A DNA stretch of 64,000 nucleotides from Tachypleus tridentatus. Lineage: Eukaryota; Arthropoda; Merostomata; Xiphosura; Limulidae. The first letter of the stretch is position 1. Every line of letters begins with the position of its first letter. Below, piece after piece: positions 12,553 to 23,935 of this stretch. The translations under genes and the position numbers were made by a program. A model generated the notes under the pieces. The model was not told where the DNA came from. It ran no database searches and worked only from the letters and a program-made list of their open reading frames with translations. The stretch spans positions 158,017,310 to 158,081,309 of the forward strand of contig NC_134837.1 in the NCBI RefSeq assembly GCF_004210375.1, given 5' to 3'.

Positions 12553-15109
12553 TTTTCTCTAAACTCGGTAGAAAGTGCTTGGACGATTTTGGTACTTTCA
12601 GACTTAACTTGAAATGGAGACAACCATCATTTCACGTGAGTTAAAAAATATGTTTACAGAACTAAAATTTAAAAAATGTTAAAAACAGACTTTTCGTGAT
12701 TTGATTATATCTCGAGCATGATGCGAGGAAGAAGATCGGACTATGTTTTGATTGTACTTTGAGTAATGCGAAGTGACTGATTGAGTGGGTGAGAGACAAC
12801 TGAGAGATAGGAAATAAAAAACCCTAACGTGTCAGAAATTTTGTTTGAAGGAAGAGAATACAGCATGAGAACTATGAGCTATTCTTAACAGGGGTGTTCA
12901 AGAACAATTTTCCTCTTCAATCTTGCATAAGAAAAAATTGCCTTCATTGAATGTTCAGGAGTTCAAGAGTTATGCCATGGCAAACCATGGAGAAGGTTAG
13001 AGGAAGGCACATTGGACTTCCTTTATTTCTGTCATTGAGATTGTTGTTTGAAGTTTGGAGACTAAAGCATGACACACAGCATCCAGCCAAAGTTCTGAAA
13101 ATGTATATTGATTAATTTCAAGTAAAAGTAAAAATTAATAAAAAGTAATTAAATGGCACTTTAACTGACAAATTAAACGACTAAGTATTAGAAGAGTCAT
13201 TTTCAGGGTGAGGGGACATATACGTCCAACGACTGATTAAATTTAGCTATGGAGTGGGATGAACTGCAATGTCCAGAGAAAACCCACTTACACTGAATGG
13301 GTGCTGAATTTTCTACTCAGCCAGTGCCAAATTGGATGTCCGAAAAGAAAGGTTGTTACAAATGCGTAGGAAAATTATTGAAACATTATTTTTTGCACGT
13401 GGTGTTAGAGGTTAAGTGGCTAGAAGAATCTTCTTCGTTTGTATTGTGGTCGGAAATAACACGTTGGTTCCTAGTATAGCGATATTCAAAGACAGGGATG
13501 AGCTACACTGTATCAGTGATGGTGGACTTCTGGTTGTTTCAGGTATTTGGATCGTCGTCGGATCAGTTCAGGTTCCTTTTTACTTTGTTTTGTCTCTCGT
13601 TTCTTAGCTTTAACGTGAAAATAGTGGAAAAACAACCGTTGGTAGAGATATGATTAATGGATTGTTTAGATGAAGTGAACATTTTAATGAACTGCATTAG
13701 TTTGCCAGTTGTTTTGAAGTGAATCCAGTGGACTGTTTGAAGTCTGGTGTTAGTAGTTGCTTCTATGAACTGGTAGGTATTTCTAAGGAGATTGATGAAT
13801 TGATGCCAGCTATAAGAGTATTGCGTCTGAGACATGGGAAAGATTCCCAAGAGCTGCACAGGTGGATGAGATGTGTTTAGTTGGTGGATCAGATAAAAAT
13901 TCAACTCCGTAAAAGATCCATGTCTTGGTTGGCTAAATGAAAACTCTGTAGTTTAAAGATCACGACAAAAATCGATGATCTGGCGTGGGTTAGAAGAGTA
14001 AGGGTAATCCATTTAGAATTACTGGTGAAGTTAATGGCATTATCGGCACAGAAATTCTTAGCTTAGGAGACATCATGAAAAAATACTTCTTGCTATCGTT
14101 AGAGAAAGAGGCCCTTGGCTCTGCCCTTTTTATGCTCAGTTAAGGAGTTTTTCGAATTTTAGTGGAAACTGAACACGAGAGGTTTTCATGATTCCTGGAC
14201 AAAGCATGTGAACGTAAAAATAAAGAGAAAATGGCGCATTTGTTACAATTATGTTGATAACAAATAGCAAATATATTTGAAATTGTATACTAGTACAATG
14301 CAATTCAAGTATGCTCCATTACTTCCTATTACTTCTATACCTATTTCAAGAGGGAGGGAGAGTACATACTCGAAAAAGTTAGGACACCTATGCTCGTGCG
14401 CCAGGTTTATTCCCTCTTGCTTGCGAAAGGTAGTGAGAACAGGGTTTCAATCATTGCACCATGGAATCTCTAGGGTAGGGTACATTGACACAATATTTGT
14501 TACTAGATTCGGGCTCAGTGACTCTGAAAGCCATTTCTAAATCTTCATTATGCTTAAATAATCTTCCGAGGAAAGTTAGTTACCGTGGCACGACCTTGGA
14601 ATGGAAGGATACACTATATGAATGTCGTGTTACAGCAGGAATATCTGTATACATATTTCATGTTTACAAAGTATATTTTTCATTGAATAGTTCAATTTAC
14701 TCAAGTAACAATTAAATCCCAAACGCTGATTTCTGTAGCATGTCACAAATAATGAAGTTTTTTTCTGTTTTATGTAATAATTGTTTTATATTCTACTTCA
14801 ACTTGTGTTTGTGGAACTGCTGCAAGATTATTACATGATGCAGAAGTATTTCCAGACACGTGTAGTTCAATTTTTTTTTGTCAGCTAATTGTAAACGCAG
14901 TGTAGGCTTATTCAAATAGACTCATTTATGACCCAAGTTGAGATTCGTTGTAGTTATTTCATCTTTGCTTTCTGTATCTTTCTGCTTGAAGATCTTACAC
15001 ACATCTTACATTTAGTTAATCGTCAATAGTAATCAACGGGTCTACTTTCAAGTGTATTTTATCTTCACTCAATTTTGTTTGTTTATTCATTTCAAATTTA
15101 ACTTTACAA
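12553..15109. other. 2.5 kb without an identified gene
   Basis: Part of this stretch (about 13200-14250) is less AT-rich and holds a 113-codon minus frame (13563-13904), but I recognise no family, start context or splice structure. A short string cgaaaaagttaggacacc at about 14371-14388 resembles a Tc1 end without a partner. Confidence 0.5.
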
Positions 15110-15125
15110 TTATCAATATATCAGT

Positions 15126-15392
15126 GATGACGAGAAACCCACTTGTTGAGAAATTAAACCCAAACCCAAAATAAACCAATATAAAGGAACGCCTTTATAC
15201 CTATATTAATATAATAAATAAAATTATATATTCAAACATCTAATACCGCCCTCTACATTTCGACACACAGTTACACAACCCCTTTCAAACATGTGGTCAG
15301 CTTCCGGTCAGTTACCTCTTTCTTTGTGAACCTGTTCGCTCTTCTATGTAAAATGTTTTCTCAGCCCAAACGAGCCGTTTTTGCATATAAAT
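15126..15392 (+). mobile_element. Penelope-like element, 5'-truncated 3' end, 267 bp, 16-bp TSD
   Basis: The insertion is bounded by a perfect 16-bp direct repeat TTATCAATATATCAGT (15110-15125 and 15393-15408). Near its 5' end it encodes KPKPKINQYKGTPLYLY followed by a stop. This closely matches the C-terminus of the Penelope-like copy at 19892-20797 (KPKLNQYKGIPLYPY, stop). The rest is a 3' untranslated region. The severe 5' truncation and the target duplication indicate target-primed reverse transcription. Confidence 0.85.
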
Positions 15393-15591
15393 TTATCAAT
15401 ATATCAGTTTTATAAATAGGCCGACCAGCTAAGTTCTTTTCAAAAAGGAAAATAAAGTCTTTATTTAACTTTACGGTGAGCTTAGTTTCTTTCTTTTTAC
15501 CTTTAATAACCGACTACTTATGCCCTTCTTTTACATTAAGTTTGCTGATACCTAGTTATTGCAGAAACCAAGTAAATATGTGTTAGGTTTA

Positions 15592-15864
15592 GGTTTTTTT
15601 TTGGAATTTCGCACAAAGCTACTCGAGGGCTATCTGTGCTAGCCGTCTCTAATTTTGCAGTGTAAGACTAGAGAGAAGGCAGCTAGTCATCACCACCCAC
15701 CGCCAACTCTTGGGCTACTCTTTTGCCAACGAATAGTGGGATTGACCGTAACATTATAACGCCCCCACGGCTGGGAGGGCGAGCATGTTTGGCGCGACGC
15801 GGGCACGAACCCGCGCCCCTCGGATTACGAGTCGCACGCCTTACGCGCTAGGCCACGCCAGGCC
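15592..15864 (-). mobile_element. SINE (tRNA-Thr-like type), full length, 13-bp TSD
   Basis: It is bounded by a perfect 13-bp target duplication TGTGTTAGGTTTA (15579-15591 and 15865-15877). On the minus strand it has the complete tRNA-like head, the body with gatgactagctgcc, and the 3' domain, with the tail at 15592. Its near-consensus boxes suggest a fairly recent insertion. Confidence 0.95.
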
Positions 15865-15877
15865 TGTGTTAGGTTTA

Positions 15878-16645
15878 ACTGCTGTAATATACTAAAATTA
15901 AATCTGATAGATAGCGTGTAACAGCTTGCAGCATGTTTCACATTTTCTCAGTTACGTTTTTTATTCAATTACATTTTATTTTCCCACGTTGTAGTTTAAA
16001 TTCTAGGTTTATGTGTCTGTTTACGTTTAAAATCTTTTATTTGTATTCTGTTTGCGTAAAACGCAAGATGAGATATGATAAATAACTTGACGGGTAATTA
16101 TTGCCGTTAAAACACATCACATTAAGAGTTTGTTGCAATATATCGTTGCCATTTCACCTCATCTAAAGCGCACAATTATGGAATGGGTGATCATCTAAGT
16201 TTCTTTAATTGTATGATATTGATGTTTTCAAACTGAACAGCATTTTATATGATGCATTGGCTAAACAGTCAAGTAAAAAGTCTTTATAGTAGCTTTTCAG
16301 ATATAGTTATTAGTTTTTAACTTCTGACTAGACGGAAGGCAGACGTTCAGTAACGGCCGTTGCCATAGCATCAGGGCTTAGTCTTTCTTTGAACAAATTA
16401 CAGAACTGACTATCAGTCTCACATAACGTACACACATCTGAAAGTGTATACGTGTTGAAAATTGACACAGTAGATACGTTGAAACTTTCGATATGCAGCT
16501 TGGCATGTTAACCACTATGTTTTCTTAAAATACAAAAGGTATAGTAAAATTAAACCTTTGACCACAGCAATGGCATTTCTGGAATTTTCTCATTTAGGGG
16601 GAATAAGAAGCAAAAATTAGTTTGGTGAGAAGAAATAAATAATCA
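15878..16645. other. spacer between two SINEs
   Basis: No coding or RNA signals recognised. The SINEs on each side have different target duplications, so this is not a tandem duplication. Confidence 0.5.
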
Positions 16646-16657
16646 CTTTTACATCAG

Positions 16658-16941
16658 TTTTGTTTGTTTGTTTGTTTTGGAATTTCGCACAAAGCTACAT
16701 GAGGGCTATCTGTGCTAGCCGTCCCTAATTTTGCAGTGTAAGACTAGAGGGAAGGCAGCTAGTCATCACCACCCACCGCCAACTCTTGGGCTACTCTTTT
16801 ACCAACGAATAGTGGGATTGACCATAACATTATAACGCCCCCACGGCTGAAAGGGCGAGCATGTTTGGCGCAACACGGATGCGAACCCGCGACCCTCAGA
16901 TTACGAGTCGCACGCCTTAACGCGCTTGGCCATGCCGGGCC
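16658..16941 (-). mobile_element. SINE (tRNA-Thr-like type), full length, 12-bp TSD
   Basis: The target duplication is CTTTTACATCAG (16646-16657) against CTTTCACATCAG (16942-16953), with one mismatch. The head, body and 3' domain are complete on the minus strand. The tail is a TTTG repeat on the plus strand (CAAA on the element strand). It is very similar to the copy at 15592-15864. Confidence 0.95.
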
Positions 16942-16953
16942 CTTTCACATCAG

Positions 16954-19881
16954 CGAGAGTTACAACGTAGATTGTAGATAATACACAAATCCTAAAATAG
17001 ACAAAATTGTGGTATAGCATACGGAGGGCAAAACGTTCCAATAAAGGTTTGTCATGTTTCTGAACCACAGTACCATTTTTTTTAAAAGTTTAGTAAAAAT
17101 TCACAAATACTAAAGAAATAAATAATTTTAACATTTTAAAATTGTAAATAGGCATTCATTGCGTAAGTAAAACACATTTATTTAAAATGTATATTTTGAA
17201 GTTTACATTTTAAAATTGAACATCAAGACCGTTTTTACGTGTGCCAGTTAAAGACATGATGAAGATATGTACTAGTAAATCAAAATACCTTTTAAAATGT
17301 CTTCTAGACTGGTGCAGATCATTAACAATGCCTTTCAACTATCAAGTCCATTATTTAATTTGGAGAAAACTTTCATTTCCTCTTACATTTCTTATTTGTT
17401 TACTTTTCTCAGAAGTAGTTTTTTTTTTTTTGAAAATATTAACAATTACTTGTTTTCTATTATTGTAGAGGGCATTTAGTTTCAGCACATGTTAAATTAT
17501 TCTAATTGACTAGTGGTAGCATTAGGTAAAGTAGTTTTGTTATTTTTTTACTTTTAACATTATAAAATCATGGTAGTGAAAGTTCAATTTCTTATAGGTG
17601 TTCATAATTATATAGCATTTTTAGTATTCAAATTTAAGTTTTTATTATTCTATAATACTAGTATTATTAAAATTTAAAGTAATTCCTAGTTCTATTCTAT
17701 TAAACTGTGAAGAAAATTTTGTTGTTTATGTTAGCATTATTTCAGTTTGAAATAATAGCTCTTGCTAATCATTAACTGTGCATTATGCTCTATTTTATAA
17801 AAGGAATTATCAGTATATAATATGACAGTGATTCTTTTATTGATATTGCTTTTGTACTTGTACCAGTTGCAGTGCAAGTTGTAGGTAAACTTATCTGTTT
17901 CTGTAATTTAAACTGAATTCATGATATCCTTAGTTACTTTTACTTTTAGAAAATACAGTTAATAATTTGTTAACAGTGTAATAATCAGATATGCACAATT
18001 TTTCTTTTCACATTAAAAATATTGTGGAATTCGTTATCTGAGATAATCTATAAAATAGTGTTATTTGAGTTAGAAGGGTTTATAAGTTATGAATTATGAT
18101 TCCTGATTAAAAAAAGAACAATTTTAAACTTTTGACTGCAGCTACTTTTAAATGTGTGGAATTTTTATGAGTCATACAACATATACAGGACACTTGCATT
18201 TAACTTCTAGAGACAGACCATACTATATATGGTGAACCAGCAATCAATTGGTTAAAAGTTTGATTTAATATAGGCCAAATAAGGTAGTGCATACAGTGTA
18301 AAAATTGTCCACACATTGAGTTCTGGATTTCTTTTCATAATTTTTTGAAATTAACTTCAATTAACATTTAAGTCTGATGTATAAAATATTTCTATTCAAT
18401 ATTTTAGAATTTAAAAAACTGCAGATGTAAAGGCTTTATACTGCTTAAAGCTTTGTTGAAATATTTCACTGAATAATACGTTTTACTTTTGAAATGGTTG
18501 CTTTCAGATATGGTTGAGAATGTTGAAGATGAGTTTTGATATTAAAAGTTGTAAAGTCATGATCTTGAGGTATCAAGTTTTGGAGTGACTTACTTATTGC
18601 AATGGGGGAAAATTAGTGATGTGGAGAACTCAAAGTTATTAAGTGTTCATTTGGTGAAAAGAATAAGTAATTTATGATCAGTGGTTCTATTTATATTAGT
18701 TTTTAGTTAAAAAAAAAATAAGGCTATAACAGCTTTGCACAAGATTTTATTGAGGCCTCTTTATAAAAAATAATTGGAATTTTGAGCCCTCTACAACAGG
18801 GAGTATACCATTATGTTGGAAAGAGATCAGAAACAGGCTATTAGAAAAGTATGTAGAGGGAACTTTATTCAGCTGTTCAAATAGTTGAAGGTTTGGACAG
18901 GTTTTCTATGTGTTGTCTGTCGGAGGAGTAGTGTGGAAAAAATTGTAAATTTAAACTTTAACATTAAAGGAAATATTTTTTTTAAGTTAAAGAGTAGTAG
19001 ACGTGAAAGGATCTGGTGTGATCATGTAATTTGAATTTTTAAAAATATTTTTTAATGAGTATGTTAACATGATAGGCTATATTTGTATTGAGTATTGAAT
19101 AAAAAGTAAAAAAAAATGTTGATAATGGTGAAAAAAGTGATCTTAATGTGTTGAAATAGCTTTCTGACATCTTGCCTTTTGAAAAGTTTGTTATGATGAT
19201 CATTGACTGTTTGTGTACATCATCTCCAGACTTGATAAGTATATCTGACCATATCTAAGACTGAACAGATTATAAGACAGTTAAAGTTTTGTTAATATTC
19301 ATTATTGTAATAATAGAATAAAAATCATCATTAAAACTGATTTATAAATTGGTTACTCTGCATAATTTAAAGAAAAAAGTTAATCTTCCTTGCATAATAT
19401 ATTTACCATTATGTGAATAACCCCATGTAAACTTGCAAAGATGAGATCACTACATAAAGGGTGTTTATTGTGTGTGTAGAATTTACAAAAGTGAATAATA
19501 ATTCAAATAACAGGTCTTTCTTTGAAGTTGTCCTTTCCTTCATCCATAAAAAAGTAACTCGAACATTAAAAATCATTATTCAAAGCATGGAAGCATGTGT
19601 GTGATGTTTGTCTACAAATTGTTTTGGAAAGTATTTCAGTGGTATTTTCAGTTGAATTAATTTTCCTACAAGTACCAGATAGTTGGATTTATTAAAGACA
19701 GCAGATTTGAGTAGAAAATAGATGGAATGCCATGTTTTGTAAATTGACTGAGTTTCTTAGTGTATGTCAAATCAGGAAAATGAACAAATATGATGAAATG
19801 AACAAAATTTTTAGTTTTAAGACAAAACCAGAGGAATTCTTGATGATATGAAACCCTCTTAGAATAAAAATGTATCTCAGA
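16954..19881. other. 2.9 kb AT-rich DNA without identified features
   Basis: No domain-bearing frame, RNA or repeat recognised. Very AT-rich between 17000 and 19500. Confidence 0.5.
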
Positions 19882-19891
19882 ACAGCTGATA

Positions 19892-20797
19892 TGGGTATTA
19901 ACACTTTTTATTGATAAGCAGGGAACAACGTTTCAACCTTCCTAGGTCTTCTTCAGGTTGCGAAAGAGAGAGTTTGAATGTGATCGTTGACAGGCACATG
20001 TCCTAAGGACAAGAGTATAAATGGGTACAGGAATGTAGGGGACCTTGTAGTTGGATGTTGGGTTATTAATTAGTATGGGTATAAAGGTATTCCTTTATAT
20101 TGGTTTAATTTTGGTTTTAGTTGTATAAATAAAGCTTCTTTGATTTTGTGTTTGTTTATATTTGTTTCCCTACTTAGTTTCTGGGTGTTTTCTTTGGTTA
20201 TGTTGTGTTTGATTTGCAGTGTTGAACAATGTGTGAAGGTGTTTTTTTTGTTCTTTGAGTCTAGTTTCCATTTTTCTGCTTGTTTCTCCAGTATAGAAGT
20301 CATGGCAGTTGTTGCATTGTATTTTATAAATTATGTTGATGTTGTGTTTGTTAGTATAGTTTTTACATAATATGGACTTTAGTTTTGTACCTGGCTTTTG
20401 AATAAATTTAATGTTTACTGGAATGTTGTGTTAATTTTTTTCCAAATGTTGGTTATTTTATCGCTGATGTCAGGAACATATGGTATGCAGCAGTATAAAG
20501 TTTTTGTTGTTTGTTGTTGGTCAAGGTGTGTGCATATAATTTTTTTCACTGTTTTGGGGGGAAATTTGTTGATGTTAAAGTATTATTTTATTTTGTCGAT
20601 TTCATTATTAATTTTATTGGGTAAACATAGTTTTGTGGCTGTGTTTATTTGGTTTCTTAATATGTTAAGTTTTTGTTTTGTTTCATGTGCTGAGTCCCAA
20701 GGAATGTATAGTCTGGTATTGGTGATTTTTCTGTGGAGTTCAGTTTTGAATTGTGTATCAGAAAAAGTACAGCATGCATGTTTGCATAGACTGGATC
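19892..20797 (-). mobile_element. Penelope-like element, 5'-truncated, 906 bp, 10-bp TSD
   Basis: It is bounded by the perfect direct repeat ACAGCTGATA (19882-19891 and 20798-20807). On the minus strand it contains the region after the reverse transcriptase, a GIY-YIG nuclease region and a 3' untranslated region ending aataaaaagtgttaatacc. That 3' end is one I recall for Penelope-like elements. Everything upstream, including the catalytic RT core, is missing. Confidence 0.9.
20070..20765 (-). pseudogene. Penelope-like protein remnant: RT-distal region and GIY-YIG nuclease
   Basis: On the minus strand from 20765 about 115 codons stay open. They carry HRKITNTRLYIPWDSAHETK, QKLNILRNQINTATKLC and PYVPDISDKITNIW, typical of the RT-distal part of Penelope-like proteins. 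After a frame change near 20420 the next frame reads PGTKLKSILCKNYTNKHNIN and then IIYKIQCNNCHDFYTGETS, which is the GIY-YIG nuclease signature with its adjoining Cys residues. A second frame change near 20250 leads to the end of the protein, IKEALFIQLKPKLNQYKG, stopping at 20070. Penelope elements use this nuclease to nick the target. Frameshifts and 5' truncation make this copy dead. Confidence 0.88.
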
Positions 20798-20836
20798 ACA
20801 GCTGATACTTCTACTGTGCTGTAATAACTTCCACAG

Positions 20837-20851
20837 CTCTCTCTCTCTCTT
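20837..20851 (+). repeat. (CT)n microsatellite
   Basis: A short pure CT run just outside the Penelope-like insertion. Confidence 0.9.
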
Positions 20852-21397
20852 GAGATTGATCTTTGCAGGACTGGAACAGTATAATATCCCTGTAGTTTCT
20901 GTGCTTAACGATTCCCTAGTAGAACCAAATCAAGAAAATGAATTGAATTCAACAGGTAAACTCAGTTTTATTTCAGCTGACAGCATCGCTTTGTGATTCT
21001 TGTTTTCTCACAGAATTGATCACCTGTAATATACAAGTAATGTCATTTTGGCTGTCAAAGGACACTGTAGTTGCTGATTCTTTTATTATGGATGGTATAT
21101 TATTGCAATGTCAACTTGAGCAGAACAGACATATTGTAGAAAACAATGGCTTTTTGGACTGTGGGTTTATTAAAGTAGCAAAGATACAAAATAAATAAAA
21201 TTTTAAAATTCTTAGTTAATTAAGATCAGGTAGAAAATGTGTGTGTGTTTATATATATATGCTTGAATATCACACTTTTTTCACTTTGTTTCAAGTTTGA
21301 CTTCAAGCCAACAATTAAAGTTATGTTTAAAACCAAAAACCTTTAAACTTGTGACATAGCCATGGAGCACATGAATTTTCCTTTGTTCCCAAGAGCA
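20852..21397. other. spacer
   Basis: Nothing recognised. A small GT/AT-rich low-complexity patch lies near 21239-21262. Confidence 0.5.
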
Positions 21398-23023
21398 CAT
21401 AGTCATGTGAAAAAATTAGGACACCCTATGAAAGACTGTGTATTTTTGTAACATTTTTGGATATATAGATATTTAATCTCAATTTTAACAATACTGAGAG
21501 ATTATAGGAATATGACTACGTAATTAAAACTGAAGAAAAGGCTTTTCAAGATCTTCTGTAAATGTAATGCTACAAAAATGCATATTTGAACTGAGGAAAA
21601 AGTTAGGATACCCTACCCCCTAATAGCTAGTGTTACCCCCTTTGGTTGAAATAACTGCAGTGAGACGCTTCTTGTAGCCATCTACCAGTCTCTGACATCG
21701 GTCTGAAGAAAGTGTGCCCCACTCCTCAATGCAGAATTCTGTCAGCTGTGAGATGTTTGAGGGGTTCCTTGATGTACAGCCCGTTTCAAGTCACTCCACA
21801 GCATCTCAGTGGGATTAAGATATGGGCTTTGATTTGGCCATTTTAGGACTCTCCATTTCTCAGTTTTCAGGCAGTCCTTGGTGGATTTACTGGTATGTTT
21901 TGGGTTATTGTTGTGTTGCAGGATCCAGTTCCACTTCAGCTTTAATTTTCGTACAGATGGACTTGTGTGTTCCTCAAGCACCCTCTGATACACAGTAGAA
22001 TTCATGGTGGATTCTATGATTGTGAGCTGTCCAGGTCCTGCTGCAGCAAAGAAGCTCCAAACCATGACACTTCCACCTCCATACTTCACAGTTGGTATGA
22101 GGTTCTTTTCCTGGAATGCTGTATTTGGTTTATGCCAAACATGTCCTCTGTTCTGATATCCAAATAACTCAGTTTTGGACTCAATTGCCCAAAGAACATT
22201 ATTCCAGAAATTCTGGTCTTTGTCTACATTCTCTCTGGCAAACTTCAGTCTGGCCTTGATGTTTCTCTTAGAGAGCAAAGGTTTCCTCCTTGTACACCTT
22301 CCATGCAAATTACACTTGTGCAGTCTCTTTCTGATTGTAGAAGCATGCACTTTCACATCAACAGTAGCCAGAGCCTGCTGTAGGTCCCGTGATGACATTT
22401 TAGGGTTTTTGGAGACCTCTTTCAGCATCTTGCAGTCTGCTCTTGGGGTAAACTTGTTTAGAAGACCAGACCTGGGCATGTGGGCAGTTGTTTTGAAAGC
22501 CCTCCACTTGTTGACTATTTTCTGGACAGTGGAATGGTTGATTTCAAATTCTTTTGAGATCTTTTTAAATCCCTTACCAGACTCATAAGCTGCTAAAATT
22601 TCTTTCTGAAGGCCTCAGACAGCTCTTTTGCTCTCACCATGGTGCTCACTCTCACTTCAACAGTCAGGAGCACACCAAACTAAATGTCTGAGGTTTAAAT
22701 AGGGCAAGCCTCATTCACAATGCTGAGTTATGATCTTCTAATCACGTTCACCTGGTGTGATACACCTGTGTGCGAGTTGAGCCATTTTAAGTGGGTATAA
22801 ATGTGGGGGTGTCCTAACTTTTTCCTCAATTAGAATATGCATTTTTGTAGAATTACATTTTACAGAAGATCTTGAAAGTCTTTTCTTCAGTTTTAATTGT
22901 TTATTTATATTACTTGAGTCTCTTAGTATTGTTACAATTGAGATTAAACATCTATATATCCAAAATTGTTACAAAAATACACAGGCTTTCATAAGGTGTC
23001 CTAATTTTTTTTACATGACAGTA
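21398..23023 (-). mobile_element. Tc1 element with long (about 210 bp) IR/DR ends, nearly full length
   Basis: The two ends are inverted copies of about 200 bp. The outer motif gtcatgtgaaaaaattagga lies at 21402-21421, with its inverted counterpart at 22997-23018. The inner motif gaggaaaaagttaggatacc lies at 21593-21612, with its inverted counterpart ggtgtcctaactttttcctc at 22808-22827. This double-repeat IR/DR arrangement is typical of the Tc1 branch that includes Sleeping Beauty-like elements. The right flank keeps TA (23022-23023); the left flank has decayed to CA. The 1.6-kb length is normal. Confidence 0.94.
21620..22640 (-). pseudogene. Tc1 transposase, full length but inactivated
   Basis: The start ATG is at 22640 (MVRAKELSEAFRKK) and the stop at 21620-21622 (after KGGNTSY). 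The span of 1021 bp is two short of a 340-codon frame, which fits two single-base losses: one near 22590 after FRKK and one near 21775 (frame change into RNPSNISQLTEF). Between them 245 codons are open (22479-21742), with the helix-turn-helix, RKPLLSKRNIKARL, GGGSVMVW and SPYLNPTEMLWSDLKRAV. The catalytic triad is destroyed by substitution: the first Asp position reads LWAIESKTELFG (normally WTDES) and the second reads LQHNNNPKHTSK (normally HDNDPKH). Only the final Glu remains. Recalled family similarity is very high to Tc1 elements of fishes, frogs and lampreys. Confidence 0.94.
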
Positions 23024-23879
23024 CATGCCACATTGATGATATAGCTCTTAAACAAATGACAATTAACTTGATTGACAAACTATTTAACAGTGAATTACAC
23101 TAATAGTTAATGGAAAACAGAATATTTGCTTATATTTTTATAATGAAAAACAATTCAAAATATGTAAATAAAAAGAAATGTTAATCATGTATAAAGACTG
23201 AAATCCAGTTCATGGTAGTAAAATGTATAGTCAAACATCAGGGCACTACACAACATGACAAAATGAAATGTTCAAATGAAAATATGTTGAAAGTATCTTA
23301 AATGAAATATAAGGAAATACATTTCATAATTTTAAAATATGTAATCCCTTAACTCAAATTTAAATTATATAATACGTAGCATTATATTTTACTTTAATGG
23401 AAGTAAATGAACCTTTTTGAACTAAAACATGTAAGATTCTATTACAATAATGTATATAACATATTTTTCAGCAAAGAAGTAAAAACTGAAGAAAGAAGAG
23501 AGAAAACACAGATGTATTGATCACTTTAAGATTGAACAGGCTAATATAAATTAATAAGCTAAAAGCAAAGAAAAGGAATAAAAACCATTTAATAAAAGTA
23601 TACATCTTTTAAAAACTTTAACAATTTTAAGTTGATTTCATCAAGAAGTGTGGTCTGTTACCACATCATCATATGTAGAAATTAAACTAAACATGAAAAT
23701 AAATTCTCTTAAGAATCCAGGCTTGCACTTCCATAGTTGAGTTTGAGAGACTGGCCATAGTTGGAAGTGATTTTACCTTTTGAATGTTGAGATTTAAATG
23801 CACTATTGACTGAATTCCAATTGGTTAAGGTTCAGCTAAGTGCATAGGTTAATGGGGTTGTAGTGCTGTAACTACAAAT
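23024..23879. other. spacer, nothing recognised
   Basis: AT-rich DNA with no supported feature. Confidence 0.5.
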
Positions 23880-23935
23880 ACAGTGCAGATTTCCCTTGTG
23901 TAGCTTTGTGCAAAATTCAAAACCAAAAATAAAAT
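23880..23935 (+). mobile_element. SINE 3' tail fragment
   Basis: gtgcagatttcccttgtgta followed by gctttgtgcaaaattcaaaa matches the 3' domain and tail of the tRNA-Thr-like SINE. The body and head cannot be recognised upstream. Confidence 0.75.

Noticed and set aside
13563-13904. 113-codon minus-strand open frame
   Set aside because: No domain, no good start context and no splice partners. Composition resembles the surrounding non-coding DNA.
14371-14388. cgaaaaagttaggacacc, similar to the Tc1 end at 21.4 kb
   Set aside because: Only about 18 bases match, there is no inverted partner and the neighbouring bases do not continue the TIR.
15579-16953. Tandem duplication explaining the two adjacent SINEs
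   Set aside because: The target duplications and flanks differ, so they are independent insertions.
19920-19960. Hammerhead-ribozyme-like core on the minus strand of the Penelope copy (CTGAAGA, a small hairpin, then GAAAC)
   Set aside because: Penelope-like elements are known to carry hammerheads, and the order CUGANGA, stem, GAAA is present. However, stem II has an extra base and I could not pair stems I and III or place a cleavage site, so it is not claimed.
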